From assembly GCF_010725725.1 (NCBI RefSeq), contig NZ_AP022599.1, forward strand, positions 5,420,750-5,484,749: a stretch of DNA of 64,000 bases. Direction: 5' to 3'. How positions within the stretch are numbered: the first letter of the stretch is position 1; the number at the start of each line of letters is the position of its first letter. The stretch comes from Mycolicibacterium pulveris (GTDB lineage Bacteria; Actinomycetota; Actinomycetes; Mycobacteriales; Mycobacteriaceae). Shown here piece by piece: positions 51,108 to 59,042 of this stretch. The notes beneath the pieces are model-generated. The model was not told the origin of the DNA and did no database searches. It was given only the letters and a program-made list of their open reading frames with translations. The translations under genes were made by a program, and so were the position numbers.

Positions 51108-52673
51108 ATGAATCGGCGCAAACAGCTGGTCGGGACCCTGAGCCTGGCGACCGTCGCGGCGGTCATCGCCGGATGTGCGCCCGGGCTGGCCGCCAACCCG
51201 CGGTTCGCCACCGATTCCGGCGCGGGCCCCCAGGGCCAGCCGGAGACCACCCAGGCGCCGGCCGGTCCGCCGCCGATCGAGGCCCCCAAGAACGAGTTGG
51301 CGTGGCGGGACTGCACGTCGCGGGTGTTCAGCGAAGCCGGGGTGCCCGCGGTCCCCGGGGTCACGCTGGACTGCGCCAGCTACGACGCCGACCTGGATCC
51401 CATCAACGGCGCCGCGGGCACCGTGAGCATCGGGGTGGTGCGCGCCCGCGGCCCGGAGACCCCCGAGGACGCGGGCCCGCTGGTGATGACCACGGGCACG
51501 AACCTGCCGTCGTCGCAGCAGTTGCCGGTGTGGTTGGCGCGGTCGGGCCCGGACCTGCTCAAGAGCCATCCGATCGTGGCCGTCGACCGCCGCGGCATGG
51601 GCCTCGGGAGCTCGTTGGAATGCCGCGACCTGTTCGACCGCCAGCAGATGGCCGATCAGGCGCAGTTCCAGTCGGGTGACGATCCGGTCGCCAACCTGCG
51701 CGAGATCGTCCAGCAGGCCACCACGAACTGCACCGACGCCATCGCCCCCGGCGACTCTGCGTACTCCAATGCCCACGCCGCAGAGGATCTCGAGCGGCTG
51801 CGCAGCACGTGGGACGTGCCGACGCTGGCGCTGCTGGGCATCGGCAACGGCGCGCAGGTGGCGCTGGCCTACGCCGGCAGCCACCCCAATAAGGTAGGCC
51901 GGTTGGTGCTCGACTCCCCCTTGCCGCTGGGCATCGCCGCCGAGGCGGCGATGGAGCAGCGCGTCAAGGGCGAACAGGCCGCGCTCGACGCGTGGGCGGC
52001 GCAATGCGCGGCGGCGAATTGCCCGCTGGCTCCGGACCCCAAGGCCGCCGTCGACGCGCTTCTCGACGACGCGCGCGAGGGCCGCGGACCGGCCGGGGCC
52101 TCCGTCTCGGCGGTCGCCAACGCGATCTCCACCGCGCTGGCCTATCCGCGTGGGGACCGGGTGGATGCCGCGAACTCGCTGGCTTCGGCGGTCGCCGCGG
52201 CCCGCGCCGGGGACCCCGGGCCGATGTCGGACCTGATCAGCCGCGCCGAGGCGATGCGCGACACCGACGGTCAGTTCGTCAACCGGTGCAGCGATTCGCT
52301 GAGCCGACCGACACCCGACCGGGTGCGCGAACTGGTCGTGGAGTGGGACAAGCTCTACCCACAGTTCGGCCGGGTGGGCGCCCTTGAACTGGTGCAGTGC
52401 CTGAGCTGGCCCAGCGGCTCGGCGCCCGAGGAGCCCAAGAACCTCAAGATCCCCGTGCTGCTGCTCGGCACCCAGCACGACCCGATCGTCGGCAACGAGG
52501 GCGTCGCCGCCGTCGCGGCCACGGCCATCAACGCGGGATCCCCCAACCGGCGGGTGATGTGGCAGGGCATCGGGCACGGCGCGTCGATCTATTCGCCGTG
52601 CGCGCTGCCACCGGTGATCGGCTATCTGGACACCGGCAACCTGCCCGAGACCGACACGTTCTGCCCGGCCTGA
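51108..52673 (+). CDS. Lipoprotein of the TAP-like alpha/beta hydrolase family, degenerate nucleophile
   Basis: The 521-residue protein has a lipoprotein signal (AAVIAGC-APG, Cys25). A Pro-rich spacer and an alpha/beta hydrolase core follow. The oxyanion region is PLVMTTGTNLPS. The nucleophile elbow reads LLGIGNGAQVALAYAGS, so the GXSXG serine is replaced by Gly. The C-terminal TAP-like part has IPVLLLGTQHDPIVGNEG (Asp) and GIGHGASIYSPCALP (His). Secreted tripeptidyl peptidases have this shape, but the missing serine predicts loss or change of activity. In M. tuberculosis the gene in this place (Rv2672) is annotated as a possible secreted protease. Confidence 0.82.
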   Translation: MNRRKQLVGTLSLATVAAVIAGCAPGLAANPRFATDSGAGPQGQPETTQAPAGPPPIEAPKNELAWRDCTSRVFSEAGVPAVPGVTLDCASYDADLDPINGAAGTVSIGVVRARGPETPEDAGPLVMTTGTNLPSSQQLPVWLARSGPDLLKSHPIVAVDRRGMGLGSSLECRDLFDRQQMADQAQFQSGDDPVANLREIVQQATTNCTDAIAPGDSAYSNAHAAEDLERLRSTWDVPTLALLGIGNGAQVALAYAGSHPNKVGRLVLDSPLPLGIAAEAAMEQRVKGEQAALDAWAAQCAAANCPLAPDPKAAVDALLDDAREGRGPAGASVSAVANAISTALAYPRGDRVDAANSLASAVAAARAGDPGPMSDLISRAEAMRDTDGQFVNRCSDSLSRPTPDRVRELVVEWDKLYPQFGRVGALELVQCLSWPSGSAPEEPKNLKIPVLLLGTQHDPIVGNEGVAAVAATAINAGSPNRRVMWQGIGHGASIYSPCALPPVIGYLDTGNLPETDTFCPA

Positions 52674-52694
52674 CCGCTTCCGCCGGAGGCCTCG

Positions 52695-53969
52695 GTGTAC
52701 GGTGCGCTGGTGCGTGATCTTGTCCTGACCGCTTTCCGACCTCGCACCTCTCCGCCGAGCACAGCGGCCGTGCTGCGGTCGATACTGTGGCCGATCGCCA
52801 TCCTCGCGATCATCCACCGCAGCTACGTGTTGGCCACCAACGGCTACATCACCGACGACTTCGCACCCGTCTACCGCGCGGTGGTGAACTTCAAGCTGGG
52901 CCTCGACATCTACAACGAGCACTTCGACCACGTCGACCCGCACTACCTCTACCCGCCGGGCGGCACGCTGATCATGGCGCCGTTCGGATATCTTCCGCCC
53001 GAGGCGTCACGCTACTGGTTCATCTTCTTCAACACGTTGGCGATCGTGCTGGCGGCGTACTTCCTGCTGCGGTTGTTCAAGTTCTCGCTCGACTCGGTGG
53101 CCGCGCCGGCGCTGCTGCTGGCGATGTTCTGCACCGAAAGCGTCACGAACACCCTGGTTTTCGGCAATATCAACGGCTGCATCCTGTTGCTGGAGGTGCT
53201 GTTCTTCCGGTGGCTGCTCGACGGCGTGCGAAGCCACGAGTGGTGGGCCGGGGTGGCGATCGGGCTGACCCTGGTGGTCAAACCCCTACTGGCGCCGCTG
53301 CTGTTGCTTCCGCTGTTGAACAGGCAGTGGCGATCGTTGGTGACGGCGTTCGCGGTGCCTGCGGTGTTCAACATCGTGGCGTGGCCGTTGATCAGCGACC
53401 CGATGAACTTCGTCACCCGCACGCTGCCCTACATCATGTCCACCCGTGATTACTTCAACAGCTCGATCCTGGGCAACGGGGTGTATTACGGGCTGCCCAT
53501 GTGGCTGATCATGTTGCTGCGCATCACCTTTGTGGTGTTGGGCGCGATCAGCCTGTGGCTGCTGTACCGCTACTACCGCACCCGCGACCAGATGTTCTGG
53601 ATGCTGACTTCCTCTGGCGTGCTGCTCATTACGTCGTGGCTGGTGCTGTCGCTGGGACAGGGCTACTACTCGATGATGCTGTTCCCGTTCCTGATGACCG
53701 TGGTGCTGCCGAACTCGGTGCTGCGCAACTGGCCGGCGTGGCTGGGCATCTACGGGTTCATGACGATGGACCGTTGGCTGCTGGGTCACTGGCCAACGAC
53801 CGGGCGGGCGTTGGAGTACCTGAAGATCACCTACGGCTGGTCGCTGGTCATGGTGGTGGTGTTCTCGGTGTTGCTGTTCCGCTACCTCGACGCCAAGAAC
53901 GAGGATCGACTCGACGACGGCATCGACCCGCCGTGGATGAAGGAGCTTCGCGAGCCCGCACCCGCCTAG
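52695..53969 (+). CDS. aftC: Arabinofuranosyltransferase AftC
   Basis: AftC introduces alpha-1,3 branches into the arabinan of arabinogalactan and LAM, using decaprenyl-phosphoryl arabinose at the outer face of the plasma membrane. The 424-residue GT-C protein starts MYGALVRDL from a GTG, as the M. tuberculosis protein does. It has the acidic loop TDDFAPVYRAV after the first membrane segment, DPHYLYPPGGTLIMAPFGYL, about ten membrane segments, and a cytoplasmic C-terminus containing FRYLDAKNEDRLDDGIDP. Confidence 0.96.
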   Translation: MYGALVRDLVLTAFRPRTSPPSTAAVLRSILWPIAILAIIHRSYVLATNGYITDDFAPVYRAVVNFKLGLDIYNEHFDHVDPHYLYPPGGTLIMAPFGYLPPEASRYWFIFFNTLAIVLAAYFLLRLFKFSLDSVAAPALLLAMFCTESVTNTLVFGNINGCILLLEVLFFRWLLDGVRSHEWWAGVAIGLTLVVKPLLAPLLLLPLLNRQWRSLVTAFAVPAVFNIVAWPLISDPMNFVTRTLPYIMSTRDYFNSSILGNGVYYGLPMWLIMLLRITFVVLGAISLWLLYRYYRTRDQMFWMLTSSGVLLITSWLVLSLGQGYYSMMLFPFLMTVVLPNSVLRNWPAWLGIYGFMTMDRWLLGHWPTTGRALEYLKITYGWSLVMVVVFSVLLFRYLDAKNEDRLDDGIDPPWMKELREPAPA

Positions 53970-53999
53970 CTGTAATGACCAGGCAGGTTGTGAACGGCG

Positions 54000-54143
54000 T
54001 GGCGTGAGGAAGTAGGTGAGGACCTCCGGTATCGGTGTGGTTACCACACTCACATCGATCACCGAGAGGTCCTCATGTCTCACGCTAATGCCTTTTTGAC
54101 CCCCAAGGGACGACTGCGGCTGGCTCTCGTCGCGCGGCAGAAA
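54000..54143 (+). mobile_element. Remnant of an IS481-family element (5' end only)
   Basis: Bases 54075-54118 read MSHANAFLTPKGRLRLA, the characteristic start of IS481-family transposases, and then lose similarity. Upstream lie GAGGACCTC and GAGGTCCTC (54047-area inverted 9-mers around 54023 and 54066) and a GTGTGGT-T-ACCACAC palindrome, as found in the leader of such elements. Only about 140 bp remain. The catalytic domain is absent. It lies between aftC and msrB and may have brought the msrB promoter region. End points are approximate. Confidence 0.65.
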
Positions 54144-54159
54144 CGCTACCGTGGAAGGT

Positions 54160-54573
54160 ATGACCACACCGGCTCCCAAACTGCAGCTCACCGACGACGA
54201 GTGGCGCAGAAAGCTCACCCCCGAAGAGTTCCACGTGCTGCGCCAGGCCGGCACCGAACGCCCGTTCACCGGCGAGTACACCAACACCAAGACCGAGGGT
54301 GTCTACGAGTGCCGGGCCTGCGGCGCCGAGCTGTTCCGCAGCACCGAGAAATTCGAATCGCACTGCGGATGGCCGTCGTTCTACGACCCGGCGGACTCCG
54401 ACGCGGTGATCCTGCGGCCGGACGACTCGCTGGGGATGCGCCGCGTCGAGGTGATCTGCGCCAACTGCCACAGCCACCTGGGCCATGTCTTCGAGGGCGA
54501 GGGCTACCCGACCCCGACCGACAAGCGGTACTGCATCAACTCGATTTGTCTGCGGTTGGTGCCGAAGCGGTAG
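54160..54573 (+). CDS. msrB: Peptide-methionine (R)-S-oxide reductase MsrB
   Basis: MsrB reduces methionine-R-sulfoxide in proteins. The 137-residue protein has zinc-binding pairs YECRACG and VICANCHSHLGH, the FESHCGWPSF motif and the catalytic Cys in DKRYCINSICLRL. The ATG at 54160 follows GGAAGG. The protein ends LVPKR, and its last 38 bp are shared with the phage repressor gene on the other strand. The very end of msrB may therefore be phage-derived. Confidence 0.96.
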   Translation: MTTPAPKLQLTDDEWRRKLTPEEFHVLRQAGTERPFTGEYTNTKTEGVYECRACGAELFRSTEKFESHCGWPSFYDPADSDAVILRPDDSLGMRRVEVICANCHSHLGHVFEGEGYPTPTDKRYCINSICLRLVPKR

Positions 54574-55009
54574 GAGCACCCTCGGCGAGCGCGACGTAGC
54601 GGGCCGCGTCCTCGTCAACCGACCCGTCTTGCACGGTGGTCAACTCCCGGTCAGAGCGGGGGGCGCTCACGATAGGTGACGTCCGAGGACGGAAGTGGTG
54701 AACTTGGGCCCCGCCAGCTTGAGGCCCAGAAAAAGGGTTGGCTGGCGCGGCCGGCGGGTCAGGGGGGAGGAGCCGGTGGCCGGTCATCAACCACACCAGG
54801 TTGCATTGGGCGACCTGGGCGATCTGTTTGCAGATTGCTTCGTAGTCTTGTGGGCGCCGGCCGTGTAGCTCCCATTCCCTCCACGACTGCGGTTTGACGC
54901 CGCAGGCCAGCGCTGCTTCTTTCATGTTCCAGCGCTTGCCGTGGCGAATGAGCGCGAGTCGCACAGAGAAGTCCTCGGTATCCGGCACCCAGTCCATCTG
55001 AGTCGTCAT
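54536..55009 (-). CDS. Prophage immunity repressor overlapping msrB
   Basis: The protein has about 157 residues from the ATG at 55009; one upstream in-frame start is possible at 55045. The N-terminal helix-turn-helix reads RLALIRHGKRWNMKEAALAC then GVKPQSWREWELHGRRP. The rest is Pro/Ala-rich and polar. The last 38 bp of the gene lie within msrB on the opposite strand, so the repressor's C-terminus (ending TASAPTADKSS) is encoded by host DNA in the prophage state. That is what is expected when attP lies inside the repressor gene. Confidence 0.82.
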   Translation of the reverse strand: MTTQMDWVPDTEDFSVRLALIRHGKRWNMKEAALACGVKPQSWREWELHGRRPQDYEAICKQIAQVAQCNLVWLMTGHRLLPPDPPAAPANPFSGPQAGGAQVHHFRPRTSPIVSAPRSDRELTTVQDGSVDEDAARYVALAEGAPTASAPTADKSS

Positions 55010-55127
55010 GTTCACGACTATGCACAATGCGGGCAAATCGCGCAAGTCGTGCGCAGCAATTGTTATCTAGCGCGACACACGATTTCTAGTGCTTGACACG
55101 ATCTATCGCCAGTGCCATCGTGTCTGC
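55010..55127. promoter_or_regulatory. Divergent immunity control region
   Basis: This 118-bp region separates the repressor (leftward) from the early operon (rightward). A consensus -35 box TTGACA lies at 55093-55098. Related short repeats (GACACACGAT and TTGACACGAT; CACGACT and AGTCGTG as an inverted pair) are candidate operators. The early promoter would start close to the first ATG. Confidence 0.55.
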
Positions 55128-55313
55128 ATGCCAGAAGTCGTGCTACTCACGACAACCCAAGTCGCAAAACGATTCAAAGTTGACAGCTCCGCTGTGCGCC
55201 GATGGGTTGCCGAAGGTCGATTGAAGCCCACCATCACCACACCCGGCGGGCACTACCGCTTCTCTGAAACCGACATCGACGCGTTCACCCAGCGCACCGA
55301 GGCCAGCGCATGA
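55128..55313 (+). CDS. Excisionase/Cro-like MerR-type helix-turn-helix protein
   Basis: From the ATG at 55128 the 61-residue protein is a single winged helix: LLTTTQVAKRFKVDSSAVRR then WVAEGRLKPTITTPGGHYRF. The GGHYRF motif is typical of BldC/excisionase-type regulators. As the first rightward gene next to the repressor it is either Cro-like or Xis. Its stop overlaps the antirepressor gene by 4 bp. Confidence 0.78.
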   Translation: MPEVVLLTTTQVAKRFKVDSSAVRRWVAEGRLKPTITTPGGHYRFSETDIDAFTQRTEASA

Positions 55314-56152
55314 CCGCCGAGCTGGTGCCGTTCACGTACGGCGATGCACCTATCCGCGTCGTGATGGTCAACGGCGAGCCGTGGTTCGCCGCCCCTGACG
55401 TCGCTAAGGCCCTCGGCTACCGCGATGCATGGAACCTGGTTCGCCGCCTCGACGAGGACGAGGCTACTCACTCAGTGAGTACCCCCGGCGGGCCGCAGAA
55501 CATCACGATCATCAGCGAGTCCGGCCTGTACGTGGCGGTCCTCGGCTCACAGGTGCCCGGTGCCCGTGACTTCAAGCGTTGGGTCACGCGGGTGGTGCTT
55601 CCGCAGATCCGCAAGACGGGCAGTTACGCCGCCGAGCTCGACTTGTCGGATCCGATCGCCGCTATCGAGGCGGCGCACGCACGCACCGGGCAGGCCATCG
55701 AGGTCGCGAAGGCTGAACGTGCCCGCGCCGAGCGGGCCGAGGCTGAGGCGAAGGCGCTCACCGCGGCGATTGAGCGGGACGCCCCGCTGGTGGCGAAAGC
55801 CGAGGCGCACACCGTCTCAGACTCGGCGGTGCACCGGCAGGAGTTCGCCCGCGAGGTCCAAACCTGGGGCCGCAAACAGGGCTTGGAGATCAAGCAGGCC
55901 GCGGTGTTCCGGTTCCTCGGGCACATCGGGTTGTTCATCCGCGGTGACCGTACTGACACCGCGCACGCGACCAGCGATGCGATCAAGCGCGGTCTGGCGT
56001 TCACCGACAAAGGCACCGCCCGCAACGGGCATGCCTGGGCGACAGGCAAGTTGACCGCGGCCGGCCAGGATTATGCGTGGCGGCGGATCACCAGGCATGT
56101 GGCTGAGCACGGCTCGTTGGAGTTGCCGCGCGAACTGCGGGGGTCGGCGTGA
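55310..56152 (+). CDS. Phage antirepressor (BRO-N plus KilAC-like)
   Basis: The 280-residue protein has an N-terminal BRO domain (about 1-110: VMVNGEPWFAAPDVAKALGY, SESGLYVAVLGSQVPGARDF, KRWVTRVVLPQIRKTG). A coiled-coil of E/A/R repeats (about 125-165) and a C-terminal KilAC/ANT-like domain (AVFRFLGHIGLFIRGDRTDT) follow. Antirepressors disrupt repressor function and favour lytic growth. It overlaps both neighbours by 4 bp. Confidence 0.88.
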   Translation: MTAELVPFTYGDAPIRVVMVNGEPWFAAPDVAKALGYRDAWNLVRRLDEDEATHSVSTPGGPQNITIISESGLYVAVLGSQVPGARDFKRWVTRVVLPQIRKTGSYAAELDLSDPIAAIEAAHARTGQAIEVAKAERARAERAEAEAKALTAAIERDAPLVAKAEAHTVSDSAVHRQEFAREVQTWGRKQGLEIKQAAVFRFLGHIGLFIRGDRTDTAHATSDAIKRGLAFTDKGTARNGHAWATGKLTAAGQDYAWRRITRHVAEHGSLELPRELRGSA

Positions 56153-56487
56153 AGTTCTCCGGCGACTACCTGTATCGCGTCCGCGTTGTGCGGTACCCCG
56201 ATGGTGCTTTCGAGCCGGTCGGCCCGTTTGACCCGGAACATCCCGAAGACGCGATCTGGGAGCCGGTGCCGGGGTGGCGGCCACCGGGTTGGCGTCCTAC
56301 CGGGAACTACACGCAGATCATGGGCACCGACGAGTTCGTGTGGCCGGTGACCAACAAGGTGTATGCGTCGCGGGCGACGGCGAAGAAACGCGCTGACCTG
56401 ATCGAATCGTTCGGCGCGTCAGTGGTTGTGGAGCGGTCCAGCCGCATCACCTGGCCTGATTCGGACGTATCGGAGCCAGCAGCATGA
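56149..56487 (+). CDS. Prophage protein of unknown function
   Basis: The 112-residue protein starts at a GTG overlapping the antirepressor stop. It is rich in Trp, Pro and Gly (WEPVPGWRPPGWRPTGNY) and has a basic segment (YASRATAKKRADLIESFG) like that in small phage proteins with a DUF1508-style strand-helix fold. No known domain was recognised with confidence. Confidence 0.65.
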   Translation: MKFSGDYLYRVRVVRYPDGAFEPVGPFDPEHPEDAIWEPVPGWRPPGWRPTGNYTQIMGTDEFVWPVTNKVYASRATAKKRADLIESFGASVVVERSSRITWPDSDVSEPAA

Positions 56488-56879
56488 CCGCCACCACGGA
56501 CGTGCGGTTCGGGTCGGGTAGTCACTCACCGGGGCCCGACCCGAACCGCTCCGATGGTGTTGCGCCGGATGCGAAGTCGGTGCTGGCCGATATGGCGCGG
56601 CTGCTCGACAAATACCTACTCACTGCGGCCGACGAGGATCAGCGGGCGCAGATCGTGTCGATGGCGTCGTTGTGGCGGCATTTGTCGGCGTACACGCACG
56701 CCCTGACGAACGAGGTGGCGCATTTCGCGGCTGAGGCTGCGGATGCGCGGGCTGAGTGCGCGCGGTTGCGGGCCGAGCTTGCTGATGCGGCGGTGGCGCG
56801 GCAGGAGCGCGGCCACGAAATCGCTTTGGAGGCCGAGGCTTCCGACGACCTGGACCGCGATGAGTGGTGGCTGCGATGA
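56484..56879 (+). CDS. Prophage protein with helical C-terminus
   Basis: The 131-residue protein has a low-complexity start, then helices (LADMARLLDKYLLTAADEDQ) and a probable coiled coil (AEAADARAECARLRAELADA). It overlaps its neighbours by 4 bp on each side. Function unknown. Confidence 0.6.
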   Translation: MTATTDVRFGSGSHSPGPDPNRSDGVAPDAKSVLADMARLLDKYLLTAADEDQRAQIVSMASLWRHLSAYTHALTNEVAHFAAEAADARAECARLRAELADAAVARQERGHEIALEAEASDDLDRDEWWLR

Positions 56880-57199
56880 CGTTGCGTGGTGCCTGCCGGG
56901 CGTTGGGTTACGTGCTCGCCGATGTTGGGCAGGTCGTGCCGTGGCAGGCGTTGCGGTGCATCGGTGGTCGCGATCTCGCGCGCCGCCAGGCGCGGGCAGC
57001 GTTCGCGCACGACGCGGCCGAAGGGCTCAGCGAGGTCGAGGCCGAGACAGAGGTACACGAACCAGGCTTGTCACCTGCAGCTGGCGCAAGCACAGGTGGC
57101 AGCCCGGCCGGGGCTGAGTCCCCCCCCGCTCCCCCGGCCGGGCACCCCGACCCGTATGTGCCGCCACGCGCGGCGATCTGGCTGCTGCTGCTGATGTGA
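56876..57199 (+). CDS. Prophage protein of unknown function
   Basis: The 107-residue protein (ATG overlapping the previous stop) has a helical first half (GACRALGYVLADVGQVVPWQ) and a Pro/Ala/Gly-rich second half ending in a hydrophobic cluster (AIWLLLLM). The hydrophobic tail might be a weak membrane contact. No family was recognised. Confidence 0.55.
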   Translation: MTLRGACRALGYVLADVGQVVPWQALRCIGGRDLARRQARAAFAHDAAEGLSEVEAETEVHEPGLSPAAGASTGGSPAGAESPPAPPAGHPDPYVPPRAAIWLLLLM

Positions 57200-57312
57200 T
57201 CCGCGCCTACGTCGCTAAGCATCAGCACGCGATGGACCCCCGGCTGGCTGACCGGTTGGGCGCGCTCGCCGACCGGCTCGCCAGCGGAGCCAACGCGGAC
57301 TCCAACCCATAA
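57196..57312 (+). CDS. Tiny prophage protein (38 residues)
   Basis: A GTG at 57196 overlaps the previous stop (GTGA) and opens a 38-codon frame, VIRAYVAKHQHAMDPRLADR then LGALADRLASG. The composition is amphipathic-helix-like. The overlap and normal codon use support expression. Function unknown. Confidence 0.55.
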   Translation: MIRAYVAKHQHAMDPRLADRLGALADRLASGANADSNP

Positions 57313-57386
57313 GTAAGGGGTCGCCGCCCGCGCTACCGGACGGCGACCCAAGGACACCGGAATCAGTCGAGGAAAGGAAAATCCCG

Positions 57387-57758
57387 ATGTCACACACGAT
57401 GATAAGGCAGCCCCGTTGGGCGGGTCGGAGTGTGCACGTGCGCAAGGCCAGGCGTGTGCTCGCCGCCACAGCTGCTGCCGCGACGCTCGCCGGTACGGGC
57501 GTGTTGTGGGCCGCTGACGCTGATGCGCTTCCCGATCCGCACGTGCCGCAGCCGCCGTTCTGGTGCCCCGGCAACGGGCCCGGCCTGTCAGCCAGCGGGT
57601 GGGGCGGCTATTGCGAGGGCAAAACGTTCCCGGACGGCACCCGCCTGAACACGTTCCGGGTCGGCTACTGGTGGCAGCCTCTGCGCTGCATCATCCCTGA
57701 CGGCACACCGAATCCGCCGCTGGCCGGCCCCGGTGGGTGCGCGGGGGTGCTCGGATGA
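57387..57758 (+). CDS. Prophage-encoded secreted protein
   Basis: The 123-residue protein has a long basic N-region (RQPRWAGRSVHVRKARR), a hydrophobic core (VLAATAAAATLAGTGVLW) and a cleavage-like ADADA site. The mature part has four Cys residues (WCPG, YCEG, RCII, GCAG) and many Pro, Gly and Trp. A good ribosome site precedes it. It resembles small mycobacterial exported proteins. A cargo gene expressed from the lysogen or a superinfection-exclusion factor are possibilities. Confidence 0.68.
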   Translation: MSHTMIRQPRWAGRSVHVRKARRVLAATAAAATLAGTGVLWAADADALPDPHVPQPPFWCPGNGPGLSASGWGGYCEGKTFPDGTRLNTFRVGYWWQPLRCIIPDGTPNPPLAGPGGCAGVLG

Positions 57759-58057
57759 GGATTGAGACGACGACCCATCAGTCAGGGCTGGGCGAGATCC
57801 GCGCGGTCGGCGAGTTCGGGACGCTGGCGTTGGCCATCGAGTTTCGTCGTTACCGCGCCGAGGATGGCACGTATTGGCGGGTGTTGCCGGTGCATAGCCC
57901 TGTCGGGGTGGGTGATCCGGTGTTGGCTGCGGAGTTGGAGTCGGGGGCGGCTGCCCGGTCGTGGGTGACGTACTTGGGTGAGCTTATCGAGCGTGAGCAG
58001 TCGCAGCGTGAGCAGCTCAACCGGGCGGCTGTCGAGCGTGAGTGGGTCGAGCGGTGA
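57755..58057 (+). CDS. Prophage protein of unknown function
   Basis: The 100-residue protein starts at an ATG overlapping the previous stop. It is a beta-rich N-terminus followed by a charged C-terminal helix (ERSELIEREQSQREQLNRAA-like, residues 80-100). No family was recognised. Confidence 0.6.
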   Translation: MRIETTTHQSGLGEIRAVGEFGTLALAIEFRRYRAEDGTYWRVLPVHSPVGVGDPVLAAELESGAAARSWVTYLGELIEREQSQREQLNRAAVEREWVER

Positions 58058-58395
58058 ACGCGCCGGTGATGGTGTTCGGGCCGGATGATTTCGCGGCGAC
58101 GTTGGCGGCTGCCCGGTTGCATGAGCCGGAGCGCGGTGTGGCGGTAGACGTTCCGGGCGGCGGTGTGCTGATGGTGCCGCCGCGTCGACGCCGTTGGTGG
58201 TATCGGGGTGCGCATCGGCAGAACGGTTTCCGGCTGTCTGTGCGGGACTTGGTGCCCAGCATGCGGGTGGTGGACACGCCGTCGGGGCGGGCGGTGGTGC
58301 CGTATGCGCCGATGGACCGCTACATGCGCCACGTCGGGATGCGAATCATTCGGCGGCACCTCGACAAGGTTGGTGGTGACGCGCGTGATGTCTAG
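58054..58395 (+). CDS. Prophage protein of unknown function, basic
   Basis: The 113-residue protein starts at a GTG overlapping the previous stop. It has a basic cluster (PPRRRRWWYRGAHRQNGF) and a C-terminal basic helix (RYMRHVGMRIIRRHLDKVGG). A nucleic-acid contact is plausible, but there is no recognised domain. Confidence 0.58.
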   Translation: MNAPVMVFGPDDFAATLAAARLHEPERGVAVDVPGGGVLMVPPRRRRWWYRGAHRQNGFRLSVRDLVPSMRVVDTPSGRAVVPYAPMDRYMRHVGMRIIRRHLDKVGGDARDV

Positions 58396-58630
58396 CTCGT
58401 CCAGCATCGAGAGTTGCCCGTACTGCGGCCGGATGGTTTCGACGAAGAACAACCGGTTTAAGTTCCACAGCCGCCGCCGCAAGGCCGCCTACGACCAGTG
58501 CCCGATGAGTTTCCAACGCGTACCCATCACCGGGGAAACCCCCACCGCCTACGTGTCCCGCGCGCATCTGGTCGCTGATCTGGCTCAGCAGGTTCAGGAC
58601 GAAGACCCGCCGTGGTGTGGACGTATCTGA
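58388..58630 (+). CDS. Small zinc-ribbon-like prophage protein
   Basis: From the ATG at 58388 the 80-residue protein has CPYCGRMV, a basic stretch (NNRFKFHSRRRKAAYDQCP) with another Cys, and a final Cys in PPWCGRI. It probably binds zinc and nucleic acid. It overlaps the previous gene by 8 bp. Confidence 0.6.
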   Translation: MSSSSSIESCPYCGRMVSTKNNRFKFHSRRRKAAYDQCPMSFQRVPITGETPTAYVSRAHLVADLAQQVQDEDPPWCGRI

Positions 58631-58761
58631 CTGCGTTGCCTGCCAACGAGTTACAGCGGTTGATGATGGTCGCGTTGGCCGCGATTCCGGTGGACCGCCG
58701 TGTCGAGGACATGTTCGCGTGGGTGTGCGACCTGCCGGTCGCGAAAGGCGTGGGCGCATGA
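58615..58761 (+). CDS. Tiny prophage protein (48 residues)
   Basis: From a GTG at 58615 the frame reads VWTYLTALPANELQRLMMVA followed by LAAIPVDRRVEDMFAWVCDL. It overlaps the previous gene by 16 bp and the next by 4 bp. It is helical with one Cys. Function unknown. Confidence 0.5.
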   Translation: MWTYLTALPANELQRLMMVALAAIPVDRRVEDMFAWVCDLPVAKGVGA

Positions 58762-59042
58762 GCACCGCGACCCTGCCTGCTGTCGACACCGGCGCCGACA
58801 GCAGCACGCTCGACGGGCTGGAGTTCGCGCCGCGCTGCGACGTGACCGTGGTGATACAACTGTTCCGGCGCATCGACATCTGGGCGCACAAGTGCCGCCA
58901 GCCCGCCAAGTGGGTGGCGAACACCCCATGCTGCGGCGGTGTTTTCGTGGTGTGCGACCACCACCATGAGCACCTCAACGACTGGGAATGCCCGGTGTGC
59001 CAACGCCGTGTGCCGTGGCTGATCGGGTGGAGGCCGCTGTGA
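58758..59042 (+). CDS. Cys/His-rich prophage protein, probable zinc binding
   Basis: The 94-residue protein has Cys/His clusters: KCRQPAKW, TPCCGGVFVVCDHHHEH and ECPVCQRRVPW. These could form two zinc sites. The ATG overlaps the previous stop. Small zinc proteins are common in mycobacteriophage early regions. Confidence 0.62.
   Translation: MSTATLPAVDTGADSSTLDGLEFAPRCDVTVVIQLFRRIDIWAHKCRQPAKWVANTPCCGGVFVVCDHHHEHLNDWECPVCQRRVPWLIGWRPL

Noticed and set aside
53286..54290. Long minus-strand open frame across the aftC end
   Set aside because: It is the mirror of aftC and the IS remnant; its translation is rich in His, Arg and Gln and has no domain.
54574..54700. Possible tRNA remnant as the attachment site of the second prophage
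   Set aside because: No cloverleaf, T-arm consensus or CCA could be found after msrB, so the target appears to be the msrB end itself.
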